Assembly (NCBI RefSeq): GCF_001493375.1
Contig: NZ_LN929894.1
Coordinates: 82,436-146,435, forward strand
Reading direction: 5' to 3'
Origin: Streptomyces specialis
GTDB lineage: Bacteria > Actinomycetota > Actinomycetes > Streptomycetales > Streptomycetaceae
DNA length: 64,000 nucleotides
The translations under genes were made by a program, and so were the position numbers. Below the pieces are notes generated by a model. That model made no database searches, was not told the origin of the DNA, and saw only the letters and a program-made list of their open reading frames with translations. Positions 18,623 to 27,700 of the stretch are shown piece by piece (the first letter of the stretch is position 1; every line of letters begins with the position of its first letter).

Positions 18623-18836
18623 GGGGGGCGACCCCCGTGCCCCCGGCCGCGCGTCGTGGTGGTCAGGCTTGCTGTATGACGGGCGCGGTCGCCGTGGAAC
18701 CCCGGACCACCAGCTCCGGCATGCTGCGTTCTTCCGGGGGGCGACCCCCGTGCCCCCGGCCGCGCGTCGTGGTGGTCAGGCTTGCTGTATGACGGGCGCG
18801 GTCGCCGTGGAACCCCGGACCACCAGCTCCGGCATG
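18623..18836. repeat. perfect 101-bp direct duplication at the 3' end of malR
   Basis: Bases 18623-18723 are repeated exactly at 18736-18836, offset 113. The second copy is the real end of the malR gene plus a GGGGG-CGA-CCCCC hairpin just beyond it. The first copy sits directly against adapter seam 5 and is separated from the second by 12 bases. The most economical reading is an assembly artefact in which the end of one contig was included twice. Confidence 0.9.
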
Positions 18837-19804
18837 AAGACGAACTCGCTGTGCGGGGCCGGTGTGCCGCCGACTTCCTCCAGGAGGGCGCGGACCGCTG
18901 CCTGGCCCATCGCGAAGACGGGCTGGCGGATCGTCGTCAGGGGCGGGTCGGTGAAGGCGATCAGGGGCGAGTCGTCGTAGCCGATCACCGAGCAGTGCTC
19001 CGGCACGGACAGGCCGCGCTGCCGTGCCGCGCGGATCGCGCCGAGGGCCATCATGTCGCTGGCGCAGACGATCGCCGTGCAGTCCCGGGCGAGCAGGGCC
19101 AGGGCCGCCGCCTGGCCGCCCTCCAGGGTGTAGAGCGAGTGCTCGATCAGCCGCCGGGCGTCGCCGGAGACCATGCCGAGCTCCTCCTCCATGGCCCGCA
19201 GGAAGCCCTCGATCTTCCGCTGGACCGGCACGAACCGCTCCGGCCCCAGGGCCAGGCCTATCCGCCGGTGGCCGAGGGAGGCCAGGTGGGTGACGGACAG
19301 CCGCATCGCGGCGCGGTCGTCGGGGGAGACGAACGGTGCCCGCACCTTCGGCGAGAAACCGTTGATCAGCACGTAGGGGACGCCGCCCGCGCGCAGCCGC
19401 TCGTAGCGCTCCATGTCGGCGCTGGTGTCGGCGTGCAGGCCCGAGATGAAGATGATGCCCGCCACGCCACGCTCGACCAGCATCCCGGTCAGCTCGTCCT
19501 CGGTGGACCCGCCTGGGGTCTGCGTGGCCAGCACCGGCGTGTAGCCCTGGCGGGTGAGCGCCTGGCAGATCACCTGCGCGAAGGCGGGGAATATCGGGTT
19601 CTCCAGCTCCGGCGTGATCAGGCCGACCAGGCCCTCGCTGCGCTTCTGGAGCCGCACCGGCCGCTCGTACCCCAGCAGGTCGAGAGCGGCCAGAACGGAT
19701 TCGCGGGTGGCGGTCGCGACGCCGGGCTTGCCGTTCAGGACCCGGCTGACCGTTGCCTCGCTGACGCCCGCCTGGGCTGCGATGTCGGCTAGCCGTGCGG
19801 TCAC
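18776..19804 (-). CDS. malR: LacI-family repressor of maltose/alpha-glucoside genes
   Basis: A 342-residue LacI/GalR protein. The N-terminal MTARLADIAAQAGVSEATVS, then RVLNGKPGVATATRE, is the LacI helix-turn-helix and hinge; the rest is a sugar-binding fold (GLVGLITPELENPIFPAFAQ, GIIFISGLHAD, GHRRIGLALG, AIVCASDMMALGAIRAAR, SVIGYDDSPLIAFTDPPLTTIRQP). It lies divergent from malEFG and aglA, as in S. coelicolor, where MalR represses malE until maltose is present. The C-terminal 60 bases are part of the 101-bp duplication beside seam 5. Confidence 0.92.
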   Translation of the reverse strand: MTARLADIAAQAGVSEATVSRVLNGKPGVATATRESVLAALDLLGYERPVRLQKRSEGLVGLITPELENPIFPAFAQVICQALTRQGYTPVLATQTPGGSTEDELTGMLVERGVAGIIFISGLHADTSADMERYERLRAGGVPYVLINGFSPKVRAPFVSPDDRAAMRLSVTHLASLGHRRIGLALGPERFVPVQRKIEGFLRAMEEELGMVSGDARRLIEHSLYTLEGGQAAALALLARDCTAIVCASDMMALGAIRAARQRGLSVPEHCSVIGYDDSPLIAFTDPPLTTIRQPVFAMGQAAVRALLEEVGGTPAPHSEFVFMPELVVRGSTATAPVIQQA

Positions 19805-19948
19805 AGTTCGGGACTGTACCCGCCAGGGATCGACCTGCCCACTGTCGAGGGAAAACTGTACCGGAATGTATGAATTTGGGTGCTTGCATTCTGGTTGAGA
19901 CGTGTTCCCAGCGCCTCAGAAGCCACCCGAACGGCCCCGCGTAACGTC

Positions 19949-19969
19949 CTTGCTGAAAATTGCCGCAAG
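19949..19969. promoter_or_regulatory. candidate MalR operator
   Basis: CTTGC (19949-19953) and GCAAG (19965-19969) form an inverted repeat with an 11-base spacer in the 282-base region between the divergent malR and malE starts. A further CTTGCA lies near 19883. Streptomyces mal promoters carry similar TTGC-rich operators as I recall. The site lies about 120 bases upstream of malE. Confidence 0.4.
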
Positions 19970-20086
19970 CTCTTTCCAAAGTTTTTCGCCACTGTTACGT
20001 TCCTGCTCGGCCCGGCGCGGCGGAGGCGCGGCGCATAGGGTGGACATAGCCCCCTTAACCCGGGCGTAACGCTTGGAGGAGTTCAC

Positions 20087-21346
20087 ATGCGGCGCAGCAT
20101 AGGAACGACGGCCGTCGTTGCGGCTCTGGCACTTGCGGCAACGGCTTGCGGAGACGACGGCGGGAGCGGGGGGGGAGGGGGCGCGGGCGCGGACGGCGAG
20201 CTGTCCGGCACGGTCACCTTCTGGGACACATCGAACGAGACCGAGGCCGAGGTCTTCGAGGCGGTCGCCCGGGACTTCGAGGACCAGCACCCGGACGTCA
20301 CCGTCGACTACGTCAACATCGGCTTCGACGACGCCCAGAACCGTTTCAAGAACGCCGCCGGCGCCAACGAGGCCCCCGACGTCATGCGCACCGAGGTCGC
20401 CTGGGTCGCCGACTTCGCCAACCTCGGCTACCTCTACCCGCTCGACGGCACCGCCGCGCTGGACAACCAGGAGGACTTCCTCCCGACGGCCTGGGCCAGC
20501 ACCCAGTTCGAGGGCGAGACCTACGCGGTGCCGCAGGTCACCGACACCCTGGCCCTCTTCTACAACAAGTCCCTCCTGCGGGAGGCCGGCGTCGAGGTGC
20601 CCACGTCGCTGGACGAGATACGCGACTCCACCGAGGCGTTCGAGGACATCGGCACCACGCCGCTGTACGCGCGCGGCGACGACGCGTACTGGTTCCTGCC
20701 GTACCTCTACGGCGAGGGCGGCGACCTGGTGGACGCCGAGGCGCGCGAGGTCACCATCGACGATCGGTCCGGCGTCGCGGCCTTCGAGCAGTTGAAGGAC
20801 CTGATCGACTCCGGCGCCGCCACCACGGACACCAGCGACGGCTGGGAGAACATGATGTCCTCCTTCGCCGACGGCGACGTCGCCATGATGATCAACGGCC
20901 CCTGGGCCCTCGCGGACGCCACCGCCGCCCTCGGTGACGACCTGGGCGTCGCCCCGGTCCCGGCCGGTTCGCAGGCGCAGGGCGCCCCGCTCGGCGGCTG
21001 GAACTACGGCGTGTACGCGGGCACCGCCGACGCCGACGCCTCGTTCGCCTTCGTCCAGTACATGAGCTCCGCCGCGACACAGCAGCGGATCACCGAGGAA
21101 CTGGGGCTGCTCCCCACCCGGCAGTCCGTCTACGAGGTGCCGGCCGTCGCCGACAACGAGATGGTGCAGTTCTTCAAGCCGGCCGTGGACGTGGCCCACG
21201 AGCGGCCGTGGATCCCGGAGGCCCAGTCGCTCTTCGAGCCGCTGCTGACCTCCCTGGAGGCCATGCTGACCGGATCCGCCTCCCCCGAGCAGGCGGCGTC
21301 CGACACCGGGGACGCGTACCGCGACCTCCTCGAGGACTGGAACTGA
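20087..21346 (+). CDS. malE: maltose/alpha-glucoside ABC transporter substrate-binding lipoprotein
   Basis: A 419-residue extracellular solute-binding protein of the CUT1 sugar family. GGAGG lies just upstream of ATG 20087. The signal ends in LALAATAC with the lipidated cysteine at residue 21, followed by a Gly-rich linker. The mature part shows GTVTFWDTSN, APDVMRTEVAWVADFANLGYLYPLDG, YAVPQVTDTLALFYNKSLLREAGVEVP and FADGDVAMMINGPWALAD, all typical of MalE-like proteins. It delivers maltose or maltodextrins to the MalFG permease. First gene of the malEFG-aglA operon. Confidence 0.93.
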   Translation: MRRSIGTTAVVAALALAATACGDDGGSGGGGGAGADGELSGTVTFWDTSNETEAEVFEAVARDFEDQHPDVTVDYVNIGFDDAQNRFKNAAGANEAPDVMRTEVAWVADFANLGYLYPLDGTAALDNQEDFLPTAWASTQFEGETYAVPQVTDTLALFYNKSLLREAGVEVPTSLDEIRDSTEAFEDIGTTPLYARGDDAYWFLPYLYGEGGDLVDAEAREVTIDDRSGVAAFEQLKDLIDSGAATTDTSDGWENMMSSFADGDVAMMINGPWALADATAALGDDLGVAPVPAGSQAQGAPLGGWNYGVYAGTADADASFAFVQYMSSAATQQRITEELGLLPTRQSVYEVPAVADNEMVQFFKPAVDVAHERPWIPEAQSLFEPLLTSLEAMLTGSASPEQAASDTGDAYRDLLEDWN

Positions 21347-21384
21347 GCGGCGCGGACCGAGGCGAGGGATGAAGGGGCGAGACC

Positions 21385-22356
21385 ATGGCTGACGCTGTGA
21401 ACCCCCGCGCGACGGCGGCCCCGGCCGCCCCCGGGCGGCTGCGCCGGAGCCTGACCGCGCACTGGTACGCCTGGGCCATGATCGCGCCGGTGGTCGGCGT
21501 GATCACCGCCATCATCGGCTGGCCGCTGGTGCGGGGCGTCTACCTGTCGCTGACCGACGCCGACGAGGCGAACGTCGAGCGGCAGATCGGTGTGAACAAG
21601 ATCCCGGCCACCTACGACTTCGTCGGCCTGGACAACTACACCGCCATCCTGAAGGACGAGGTCTTCTGGGACCGCCTGGGCTGGACCGTGCTGTGGACCG
21701 TGGCGTGCGTGAGCGTCACGTTCCTGCTCGGCCTGGGCCTGGCGAACATGCTCAACCGCTCCTTCCGCGGCCGGACCGTCTACCGCATGGCGCTGATCCT
21801 GCCCTGGGCCATTCCGGCGTTCGTGTCGGTCTTCGCCTGGCGGATGCTCTACAACGAGCGCAACGGCCTGCTCAACAGCCTGCTGGACGGCGGTGGCGTC
21901 GAGGGCGTCTCCTGGCTGTCGGACCCGACCATGGCGAAGGTCTCCGTCATCGCCGTCAACGTCTGGCTCGGCGTGCCGTTCATGCTGATCGCGATGCTCG
22001 GCGCCCTCCAGTCGATCCCCGCCGAGCAGTACGAGGCGGCGGAGATGGACGGCGCCAACGCCTGGCAGCGGTTCTGGAACATCACGCTGCCCGGCGTCAG
22101 GTCCGTGTCCATGACGGTGGTGCTGCTGAGCACCATCTGGACCTTCAACATGTTCCCGGTGATCTTCCTGCTCACCCGAGGCGGGCCGGCGGGATCCACC
22201 GACATCCTGGTGACCGAGGCGTTCCGGCTGGCGTTCGTCAGCAGCCCCCGGGACTTCGCGAACTCCGCGGCGTGGGGCGTGCTGATCCTGCTCCTGCTGG
22301 CCCTGTTCGCGGTCGCCTACCGCAGGGCACTGCGCAAGCAGGGAGAGGTGTGGTGA
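21385..22356 (+). CDS. malF: maltose ABC transporter permease MalF-type
   Basis: A 323-residue permease with about six membrane segments. EQYEAAEMDGANAWQRFWNITLP is the EAA loop that contacts the ATPase (the shared MsiK-type ATPase is not encoded here). WYAWAMIAPVVGVITAIIGWPLVRGVYLSLTD is the first membrane segment. The gene starts 38 bases after malE, and its stop overlaps the GTG of malG. Confidence 0.93.
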   Translation: MADAVNPRATAAPAAPGRLRRSLTAHWYAWAMIAPVVGVITAIIGWPLVRGVYLSLTDADEANVERQIGVNKIPATYDFVGLDNYTAILKDEVFWDRLGWTVLWTVACVSVTFLLGLGLANMLNRSFRGRTVYRMALILPWAIPAFVSVFAWRMLYNERNGLLNSLLDGGGVEGVSWLSDPTMAKVSVIAVNVWLGVPFMLIAMLGALQSIPAEQYEAAEMDGANAWQRFWNITLPGVRSVSMTVVLLSTIWTFNMFPVIFLLTRGGPAGSTDILVTEAFRLAFVSSPRDFANSAAWGVLILLLLALFAVAYRRALRKQGEVW

Positions 22357-23306
22357 CGATGGCTACCGACACGACGCCGGTGAGCGGACCGGCCGAGCAG
22401 GCCCCGCGTCCGGCGCCGGCCTCCGTGCCCGGCGCGGGGCTGCGCGCGACCGCCCGGCCGCCGGGGAAGAAGGTCCGGCGGCGCGGCGAACGGAGCCGGG
22501 CCGCCTCCATCGGCCTGCACGCGGCCCTGCTGACCGCCGCCGTGATCGCGGTCTTCCCGCCGTTCTGGCTGCTGGTCACCTCGTTCAAGCCGAAGACCGA
22601 CACGTTCACCCGGTCACTGGTCTCGGGCTTCACGCTCGACAACTACGACCACGTGCTCAACGACACCGAGTTCCTCACCTGGTTCGGCAACTCGGTGCTG
22701 ATCGTGGTGACGACGACCATCATCGGCGTGCTCATCTCCTCCACCACCGGGTACGCGCTCAGCCGCTTCCGGTTCCCCGGCATGCGCCCGCTGATGTGGG
22801 TCCTGCTCATCACCCAGATGTTCCCGGTGGCCGTGCTGATCGTGCCGCTGTACAACCTCATGTCGCGCTACGGGCTGCTGAACCAGCCGGTGTCGCTGAT
22901 CGTCACCTATCTGACGATCGCGGTGCCGTTCTGCGCCTGGATGATGAAGGGGTTCTTCGACACCATCCCGGTGTCGATCGACGAGTCCGGGCGGGTCGAC
23001 GGCCTCAACCCGTTCGGCACGTTCTGGCGGTTGATCATGCCGCTGGCCCGGCCCGGCATCGCGGTGACCGGGTTCTACACGTTCGTCACCGCGTGGGCCG
23101 AAGTCGCCTACGCCACGGCGTTCATGACCGGCGAGGAGAACCTCACCCTCGCCGGCGGTCTCCAGACCTTCGTCAACCAGCACACCCAGGACTGGCACTT
23201 GATGACCGCCGCCGCGGTGCTCATCGCCGTGCCCGCCACACTGGTCTTCGGATACGCCCAACGGCACCTCCAGTCGGGACTCACGGCCGGCGCGACCAAG
23301 GCATGA
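22353..23306 (+). CDS. malG: maltose ABC transporter permease MalG-type
   Basis: A 317-residue permease beginning with a long, Ala/Pro-rich cytoplasmic leader and then six membrane segments; SIDESGRVDGLNPFGTFWRLIMP is the EAA loop. The start may be GTG 22353, overlapping the malF stop as GTGA, or ATG 22359, which has a 10-base spacing from GGGAGAGG. The malG stop overlaps an ATG at 23303 in the next frame. Forms the transmembrane channel with MalF. Confidence 0.92.
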   Translation: MTMATDTTPVSGPAEQAPRPAPASVPGAGLRATARPPGKKVRRRGERSRAASIGLHAALLTAAVIAVFPPFWLLVTSFKPKTDTFTRSLVSGFTLDNYDHVLNDTEFLTWFGNSVLIVVTTTIIGVLISSTTGYALSRFRFPGMRPLMWVLLITQMFPVAVLIVPLYNLMSRYGLLNQPVSLIVTYLTIAVPFCAWMMKGFFDTIPVSIDESGRVDGLNPFGTFWRLIMPLARPGIAVTGFYTFVTAWAEVAYATAFMTGEENLTLAGGLQTFVNQHTQDWHLMTAAAVLIAVPATLVFGYAQRHLQSGLTAGATKA

Positions 23307-23350
23307 CTTCGGGCTCCTACGTTTCCACGCCTCAGAATTCCAGGGACGAC

Positions 23351-25027
23351 ATGACGCAGCATCTCGCTGACCGCACCCACCCGAGCGGCGAACCCTCCGG
23401 GACGGCCGGCGGCGGCCGGCCGGACTGGTGGCGCCACGCGGTCATCTACCAGGTCTATCCGCGCTCGTTCGCCGACGGCAACGGCGACGGCATGGGCGAT
23501 CTGCCCGGCATCCGCGCCCGGCTCCCGTACCTGGCCGAACTCGGCGTGGACGCGGTGTGGCTGAGCCCGTTCTACGCCTCCCCACAGGCCGACGCGGGCT
23601 ACGACGTGGCGGACTACCGCGCCATCGACCCGATGTTCGGGGACCTGCACGACGCCGACGCCCTGATCCGCGACGCCCACGACCTGGGCCTGCGGATCAT
23701 CGTGGACCTGGTGCCGAACCACTCCTCCGACCAGCACGAGTGGTTCCAGCGGGCGTTGCGGCAAGGCCCAGGCACCCCGCTGCGGGACCGCTACCACTTC
23801 CGCCCCGGCAAGGGCGAGCACGGTGAACTGCCGCCCAACGACTGGGAGTCCATCTTCGGCGGGTCCGCCTGGACCCGGGTGGCCAACCCCGACGGCTCCC
23901 CCGGCGAGTGGTATCTGCACCTGTTCGCGCCCCAGCAGCCGGACTTCAACTGGAACAACCAGGCCGTCCGCGACGAGTTCCGCTCGCTGCTGCGCTTCTG
24001 GCTCGACATGGGGGTGGACGGTTTCCGTATCGATGTCGCCCACGGCATGGTCAAGGCCGAGGGCCTGCCCGACATGGGCTCCACCGGGCAACTCCGGCTG
24101 CTGGGCGCCCAGGTGCTGCCGTTCTTCGACCAGGACGGGGTGCACGAGATCTACCGCTCCTGGCGCCGCATCCTCGACGAGTACCCGGGGCAGCGCATCG
24201 GCGTGGCCGAGGCGTGGACACCCACCGCGGACCGCACCGCGCTGTACGTGCGCCCCGACGAGCTGCACCAGGCGTTCAACTTCCACTACCTGAACACCCC
24301 GTGGGACGCGGACGCGCTGCGCCGCGTCATCGACGGCTCGCTCGACTCGATGCGGCCGGTCGGCGCCCCCTCCACCTGGGTGCTGTCCAACCACGACGTG
24401 GTACGCCACCTCACCCGCCTCGGCGGCGGCCTGGCCCGCGCCCGCGCCGCGACCCTGCTGATGCTGGCCCTGCCCGGCTCCGCCTACATCTACCAGGGCG
24501 AGGAGCTGGGCCTGCCGGAGGTCACCGACCTGCCCGACGAGGTTCGGCAGGACCCGGCGTTCTTCCGGCGCGGCACCGGCGACGACGCGGCGGACGGCCA
24601 GGAAGGGCTGCGCGACGGCTGCCGGGTGCCGATCCCGTGGACGGCCGAGGGCGCCTCCTTCGGCTTCGGCGACAACGGGAGCTGGCTGCCGCAACCCCCC
24701 GGCTGGGGCAAGCTGTCGGTCGCCGAGCAGACCGGCGACCCGTCCTCCACGCTCGCGCTGTACCGCGCCGCGCTGGCCGCGCGCCGCGCGCACCCCGCGC
24801 TCGGGGCGGGCGACAGCGTCACATGGCTGCCGGCTCCGGCGGGCGTGCTCGCGTTCCGCCGGGAAGGCGCGGACGGTTCCTGGGTGATCTGCGCGGTCAA
24901 CACCACGGACACGCCGGTGGCCGTCGCGGACCTGCTTCCGCGCACGGGACAACTCCTGCTCGCCAGCACCCACTTCGCCGGGGGCGACGTCCTGCCCGCC
25001 GACACCACGGTGTGGTGGCGCGACTGA
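23351..25027 (+). CDS. aglA: GH13 alpha-glucosidase
   Basis: A 558-residue glycoside hydrolase family 13 enzyme of the alpha-glucosidase/oligo-1,6-glucosidase type. AVIYQVYPRSFADGNGDGMGDLPGI is the N-terminal block; DLVPNHSSDQHEWF, DGFRIDVAH (nucleophile aspartate), IGVAEAW (acid/base glutamate) and WVLSNHDVVRHL (third acidic residue) are the four conserved regions. It has no signal peptide, so it hydrolyses imported maltose or oligosaccharides inside the cell. ATG 23351 (MTQHLADRT) fits homologues; an in-frame ATG at 23303 overlapping the malG stop is the alternative. Confidence 0.92.
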   Translation: MTQHLADRTHPSGEPSGTAGGGRPDWWRHAVIYQVYPRSFADGNGDGMGDLPGIRARLPYLAELGVDAVWLSPFYASPQADAGYDVADYRAIDPMFGDLHDADALIRDAHDLGLRIIVDLVPNHSSDQHEWFQRALRQGPGTPLRDRYHFRPGKGEHGELPPNDWESIFGGSAWTRVANPDGSPGEWYLHLFAPQQPDFNWNNQAVRDEFRSLLRFWLDMGVDGFRIDVAHGMVKAEGLPDMGSTGQLRLLGAQVLPFFDQDGVHEIYRSWRRILDEYPGQRIGVAEAWTPTADRTALYVRPDELHQAFNFHYLNTPWDADALRRVIDGSLDSMRPVGAPSTWVLSNHDVVRHLTRLGGGLARARAATLLMLALPGSAYIYQGEELGLPEVTDLPDEVRQDPAFFRRGTGDDAADGQEGLRDGCRVPIPWTAEGASFGFGDNGSWLPQPPGWGKLSVAEQTGDPSSTLALYRAALAARRAHPALGAGDSVTWLPAPAGVLAFRREGADGSWVICAVNTTDTPVAVADLLPRTGQLLLASTHFAGGDVLPADTTVWWRD

Positions 25028-25037
25028 CCGGCCCCGC

Positions 25038-25074
25038 GCCCGCCGTCCCCCGGCGAAAGCCGGGGACGGCGGGC
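25038..25074. terminator. strong hairpin with GAAA tetraloop between convergent genes
   Basis: A 16-bp stem with one bulged C closes on a GAAA loop (25055-25058), 10 bases after the aglA stop and just beyond the stop of the opposite-strand amidase gene. It is placed to terminate both. Confidence 0.75.
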
Positions 25075-25079
25075 CCCGG

Positions 25080-25823
25080 CTAGACGTCCCAGGACGCGCG
25101 CCAGGTCGCCGGGCCGACGGCGCCGTCCACGGTCAGGCTCCTGATCCGCTGGAACTCCTGGCACACGGCCTTCGACTCCGGCCCGTACCGCCCGTCCACG
25201 CCGATCGTCCAGCCGATGGCCCGCATCCGCTGCTGCCAGGTGGTCACGCTCGCGTGGGTGGTGACGGGCGGATACACGAAGGTGACCCCGGGCCAGGCGG
25301 GCGCGTTGCCCGTCGCCGGTTCCAGGGCGCCGCTCGTGACATACGCCGAGAGCTGCCCCGGGCAGGCGGTGGGCAGATGGTCCAGATGCCGGTTGACGCC
25401 GGTGCCCGCGCCGCCCGACCGGCGCAGGTTCCAGACGGACCAGCGGAACGCGTCGAGGAGTTGAGCGGTCACCGCGTCGTACGTGCCGGACGCGCCGCCG
25501 ACCAGGCCGCACACGGCGTACCAGTCCTGGTTGCCGGAGGTGGTGCCGTTGGCGGCCGTCCGGATGCCGGGGCCGCGGCCCTCGAAGACATGACCGTGCC
25601 CGCACGTCAGGTACGTGTAGGCGATGTCGTCCCAGCCGTTGGTGTCCATGTGGTGGTTCTGGATGCCGCGCACCTGGCCCGCGCAGTCGGCGTGGTCGGC
25701 CCGGGCCACCGGGACGCCGTCCACGTAGTGGACCGTCACCCCGCCGTTCTGCGGTGTGATGCTGGTGCTGCGGGCCCGGGGCGCGCGGGCGCCCCACTGG
25801 GAGCGGGAGACGAAGAGGGCCAT
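25080..25823 (-). CDS. peptidoglycan recognition/N-acetylmuramoyl-L-alanine amidase with peptidoglycan-binding domain
   Basis: A 247-residue protein. The N-terminal PGRP/amidase_2 domain (SRSQWGARAPR, GGVTVHYVDG, NHHMDTNGWDDIAYTYLTC, GHVFEGRG, NRHLDHLPTACPG) has the zinc ligands of the fold: the histidine in TVHYV and the His and Cys near the end. The C-terminal peptidoglycan-binding_1 repeat is WQQRMRAIGWTIGVDGRYGP, then ESKAVCQEFQRIRSLTVDGAVGP. There is no signal peptide at ATG 25821-25823. That ATG overlaps, as TGATG, the stop of a small Tat-signal protein in another frame, so either the two are coupled or the real gene suffers a frameshift. Confidence 0.85.
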   Translation of the reverse strand: MALFVSRSQWGARAPRARSTSITPQNGGVTVHYVDGVPVARADHADCAGQVRGIQNHHMDTNGWDDIAYTYLTCGHGHVFEGRGPGIRTAANGTTSGNQDWYAVCGLVGGASGTYDAVTAQLLDAFRWSVWNLRRSGGAGTGVNRHLDHLPTACPGQLSAYVTSGALEPATGNAPAWPGVTFVYPPVTTHASVTTWQQRMRAIGWTIGVDGRYGPESKAVCQEFQRIRSLTVDGAVGPATWRASWDV

Positions 25824-26068
25824 CAGGCCCCTCCCCGCGGCAGGCCGCACGCCACGCTCGCGTTGAGCGGCTCGCCGGACCGGCCGGAGCCGAACTCGGC
25901 GCCGGGGTGCTCGGGGAACGTCACGACGGGAAGCTCGCGGGGCGGGCCGGTGGCCGAGGCCCGGCCGGAGCAGATGACGGGCAGCGCGGCGGCGCCACCG
26001 GCCGCCGCCACCAGGAAGCCGCGCCGGGACGGCGGGTCGCCCGCCGGATTCGCTGACGAGAGGGACAA
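25823..26068 (-). CDS. small Tat-signal protein of unknown function
   Basis: An 81-residue frame starting at TTG 26066-26068, with AGGAGGAG four bases upstream, which decides the start. It has a Tat signal motif (PSRRGFLVAAAGGAAALPV) followed by about 50 residues (PPRELPVVTFPEHPGAEFG, ending NASVACGLPRGGA) with no family I know. It ends exactly where the amidase begins. The Tat signal could be the proper export signal of the amidase if a frameshift separates them; alternatively it is an independent small exported protein. Confidence 0.5.
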   Translation of the reverse strand: MSLSSANPAGDPPSRRGFLVAAAGGAAALPVICSGRASATGPPRELPVVTFPEHPGAEFGSGRSGEPLNASVACGLPRGGA

Positions 26069-26180
26069 GACTCCTCCTGCGCGTCGCTGTGGGGGACAGG
26101 CGAACCGACCCTTCGCCCCCACAGGCTCCCCGGCCGGGCACCGCGCCAAACTACGCGCGTCACCCCAAGAGGCGCCCGGC

Positions 26181-26239
26181 GCACGGCCGTTGAGTGCACC
26201 GCCGTCGAGCACACGGCCGCTGAGCACACGGCCGCGCGG
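26181..26239. repeat. short degenerate tandem repeat, about 15-bp unit
   Basis: Four units related to GCACACGGCCGCTGA lie head to tail, the last two nearly identical and the first two diverged or shortened. They occupy most of the gap between two minus-strand genes. In the minus reading they would encode a repeating (A)AVCST motif, but no convincing gene uses it. Confidence 0.6.
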
Positions 26240-27352
26240 CCCGGCGCCCGCTCAGCCGAGCATCGCCAGCCCGCCGCCGCCCGCCGGCCCCGCCGTGAGG
26301 CCCGCCTCGGCGCCCCCCTCGGCGGGCAGGGCCGCCGTGCTGCCCCCCGCCCCCCCGGTGACACCGCCGGACGCGGTGATCCCGGCGACGTGCTCGCTGC
26401 CGGCCGCCCGCAGATACCAGGAGTCGGCCGGTGACCGCCACCTCACGCCGCTGAGCACCGCGGGGAAGCGGAGACCGCACGACGGGTTGTCCTCGGCGGT
26501 CGCCGTCACCACGCCCGGCTCGTCCGGCGTCGTCGGCGGCGGCAGGAACTGCGTCATCGTGCGGCTGCCCGCGCCCCGCCAGGTCTCGGTCCTGGTGCAC
26601 ATCCACTCGGCGGTGCCCGCGCCGTCCGGCAGGCTCTGCTCGGCGAAGTTCCAGGCGTTCACGGCCCGTACCCCGCCGCCGCCGACCGCGGGCAGGTGGC
26701 AGGCGATCCGCGCCCACCGGTCCCGCGCCTCGGTCGCCCCCGCGATGCCCGCCCGGTCGCCGGGCTCGCCGTGCGTCAGCAGCGCGGGCGTCAACTCGCC
26801 CAGATCGGCCAGCAGATACGGCCGGTCCGCGCCCTGCGCGGTGATCTCCAGCGCCTGGAACTCCGCGCACTCCTCGGCACCCGCCGTGGTCCGCACCGCG
26901 TCCGTCACACCGTCCTCGCCCACCCCGAGGGCGACCGCCTCCGCGTCCGGGTCGGTCAGGTCGGACGTGGCCGCCCCGCTCACCCACGGCGCCGTCAGGA
27001 AACGGGTGTTGCCGTCGCCCCGCGCGATCACCACGGCCGAGGCGCCGATCAGGACCGCGCCGTCCACCCGGGCGAAGTCCAGCACCACCTCGCCGCCCCC
27101 GGCCCCGGACGGCTCGGCGTACCGCACCAGCCGCAGCCCGTCGTACAGCAGCACCACCGACGCGCCGCCCGCCTCCCCGGCGAACAGCAACTGCGCCGGG
27201 CCCGGGGCCGGTCCGCTCTGCGTGCCGGGCGTCGCGGAGACCGTCACGTCCTCGCCCGGCCTGGCCCAGACCGCCAGCGCCCGGCGCAGCAGCGCGGTGT
27301 CGTCCACGGCGGAACCGCGGGCGGGCCAGACGGAGAAGTCGGTGCGCGACGA

Positions 27353-27472
27353 CTGCCGTACTGGCGGCGCCGCAGCAGGTCGGTCGGGTGGGCTCGAAGG
27401 TCGCAGGGGTCCGGCAGCGGGGCGGCGCCGGTCACCGTGGCGGCGGCCCGCAGCGCGGCCCGGACGTGCCGC
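27353..27472. repeat. imperfect 120-bp direct repeat, copy 1
   Basis: This copy differs from 27701-27820 by three substitutions only (offset 348). It lies within the 173-base insertion that breaks the surrounding gene. Confidence 0.9.
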
Positions 27473-27700
27473 GCGTGCCGCCCCGCCGCGCCGCGGGCAG
27501 CGCGGGGGGCGGCGGTGACCAGCGCCTGCCGCCACACGTCGGCGGGGATGCGCCGCAGGCCCTGCGGGTCGAGGGCCGCCTCGGCGGCGGCGTTCTCCGC
27601 ATAGGGCGGCGCGGCGGCGCCGTCCGGGCCCCAGCCGACGGGCAGGAACGCCAGCGCCCCGGCGGCGACCGCCAGCGCCACCGAGCCGAACAGCGCGGTC

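Noticed and set aside
26181..26239. Short repeats as a CRISPR array
   Set aside because: The units are 13-15 bases with no spacers and no cas genes are present.
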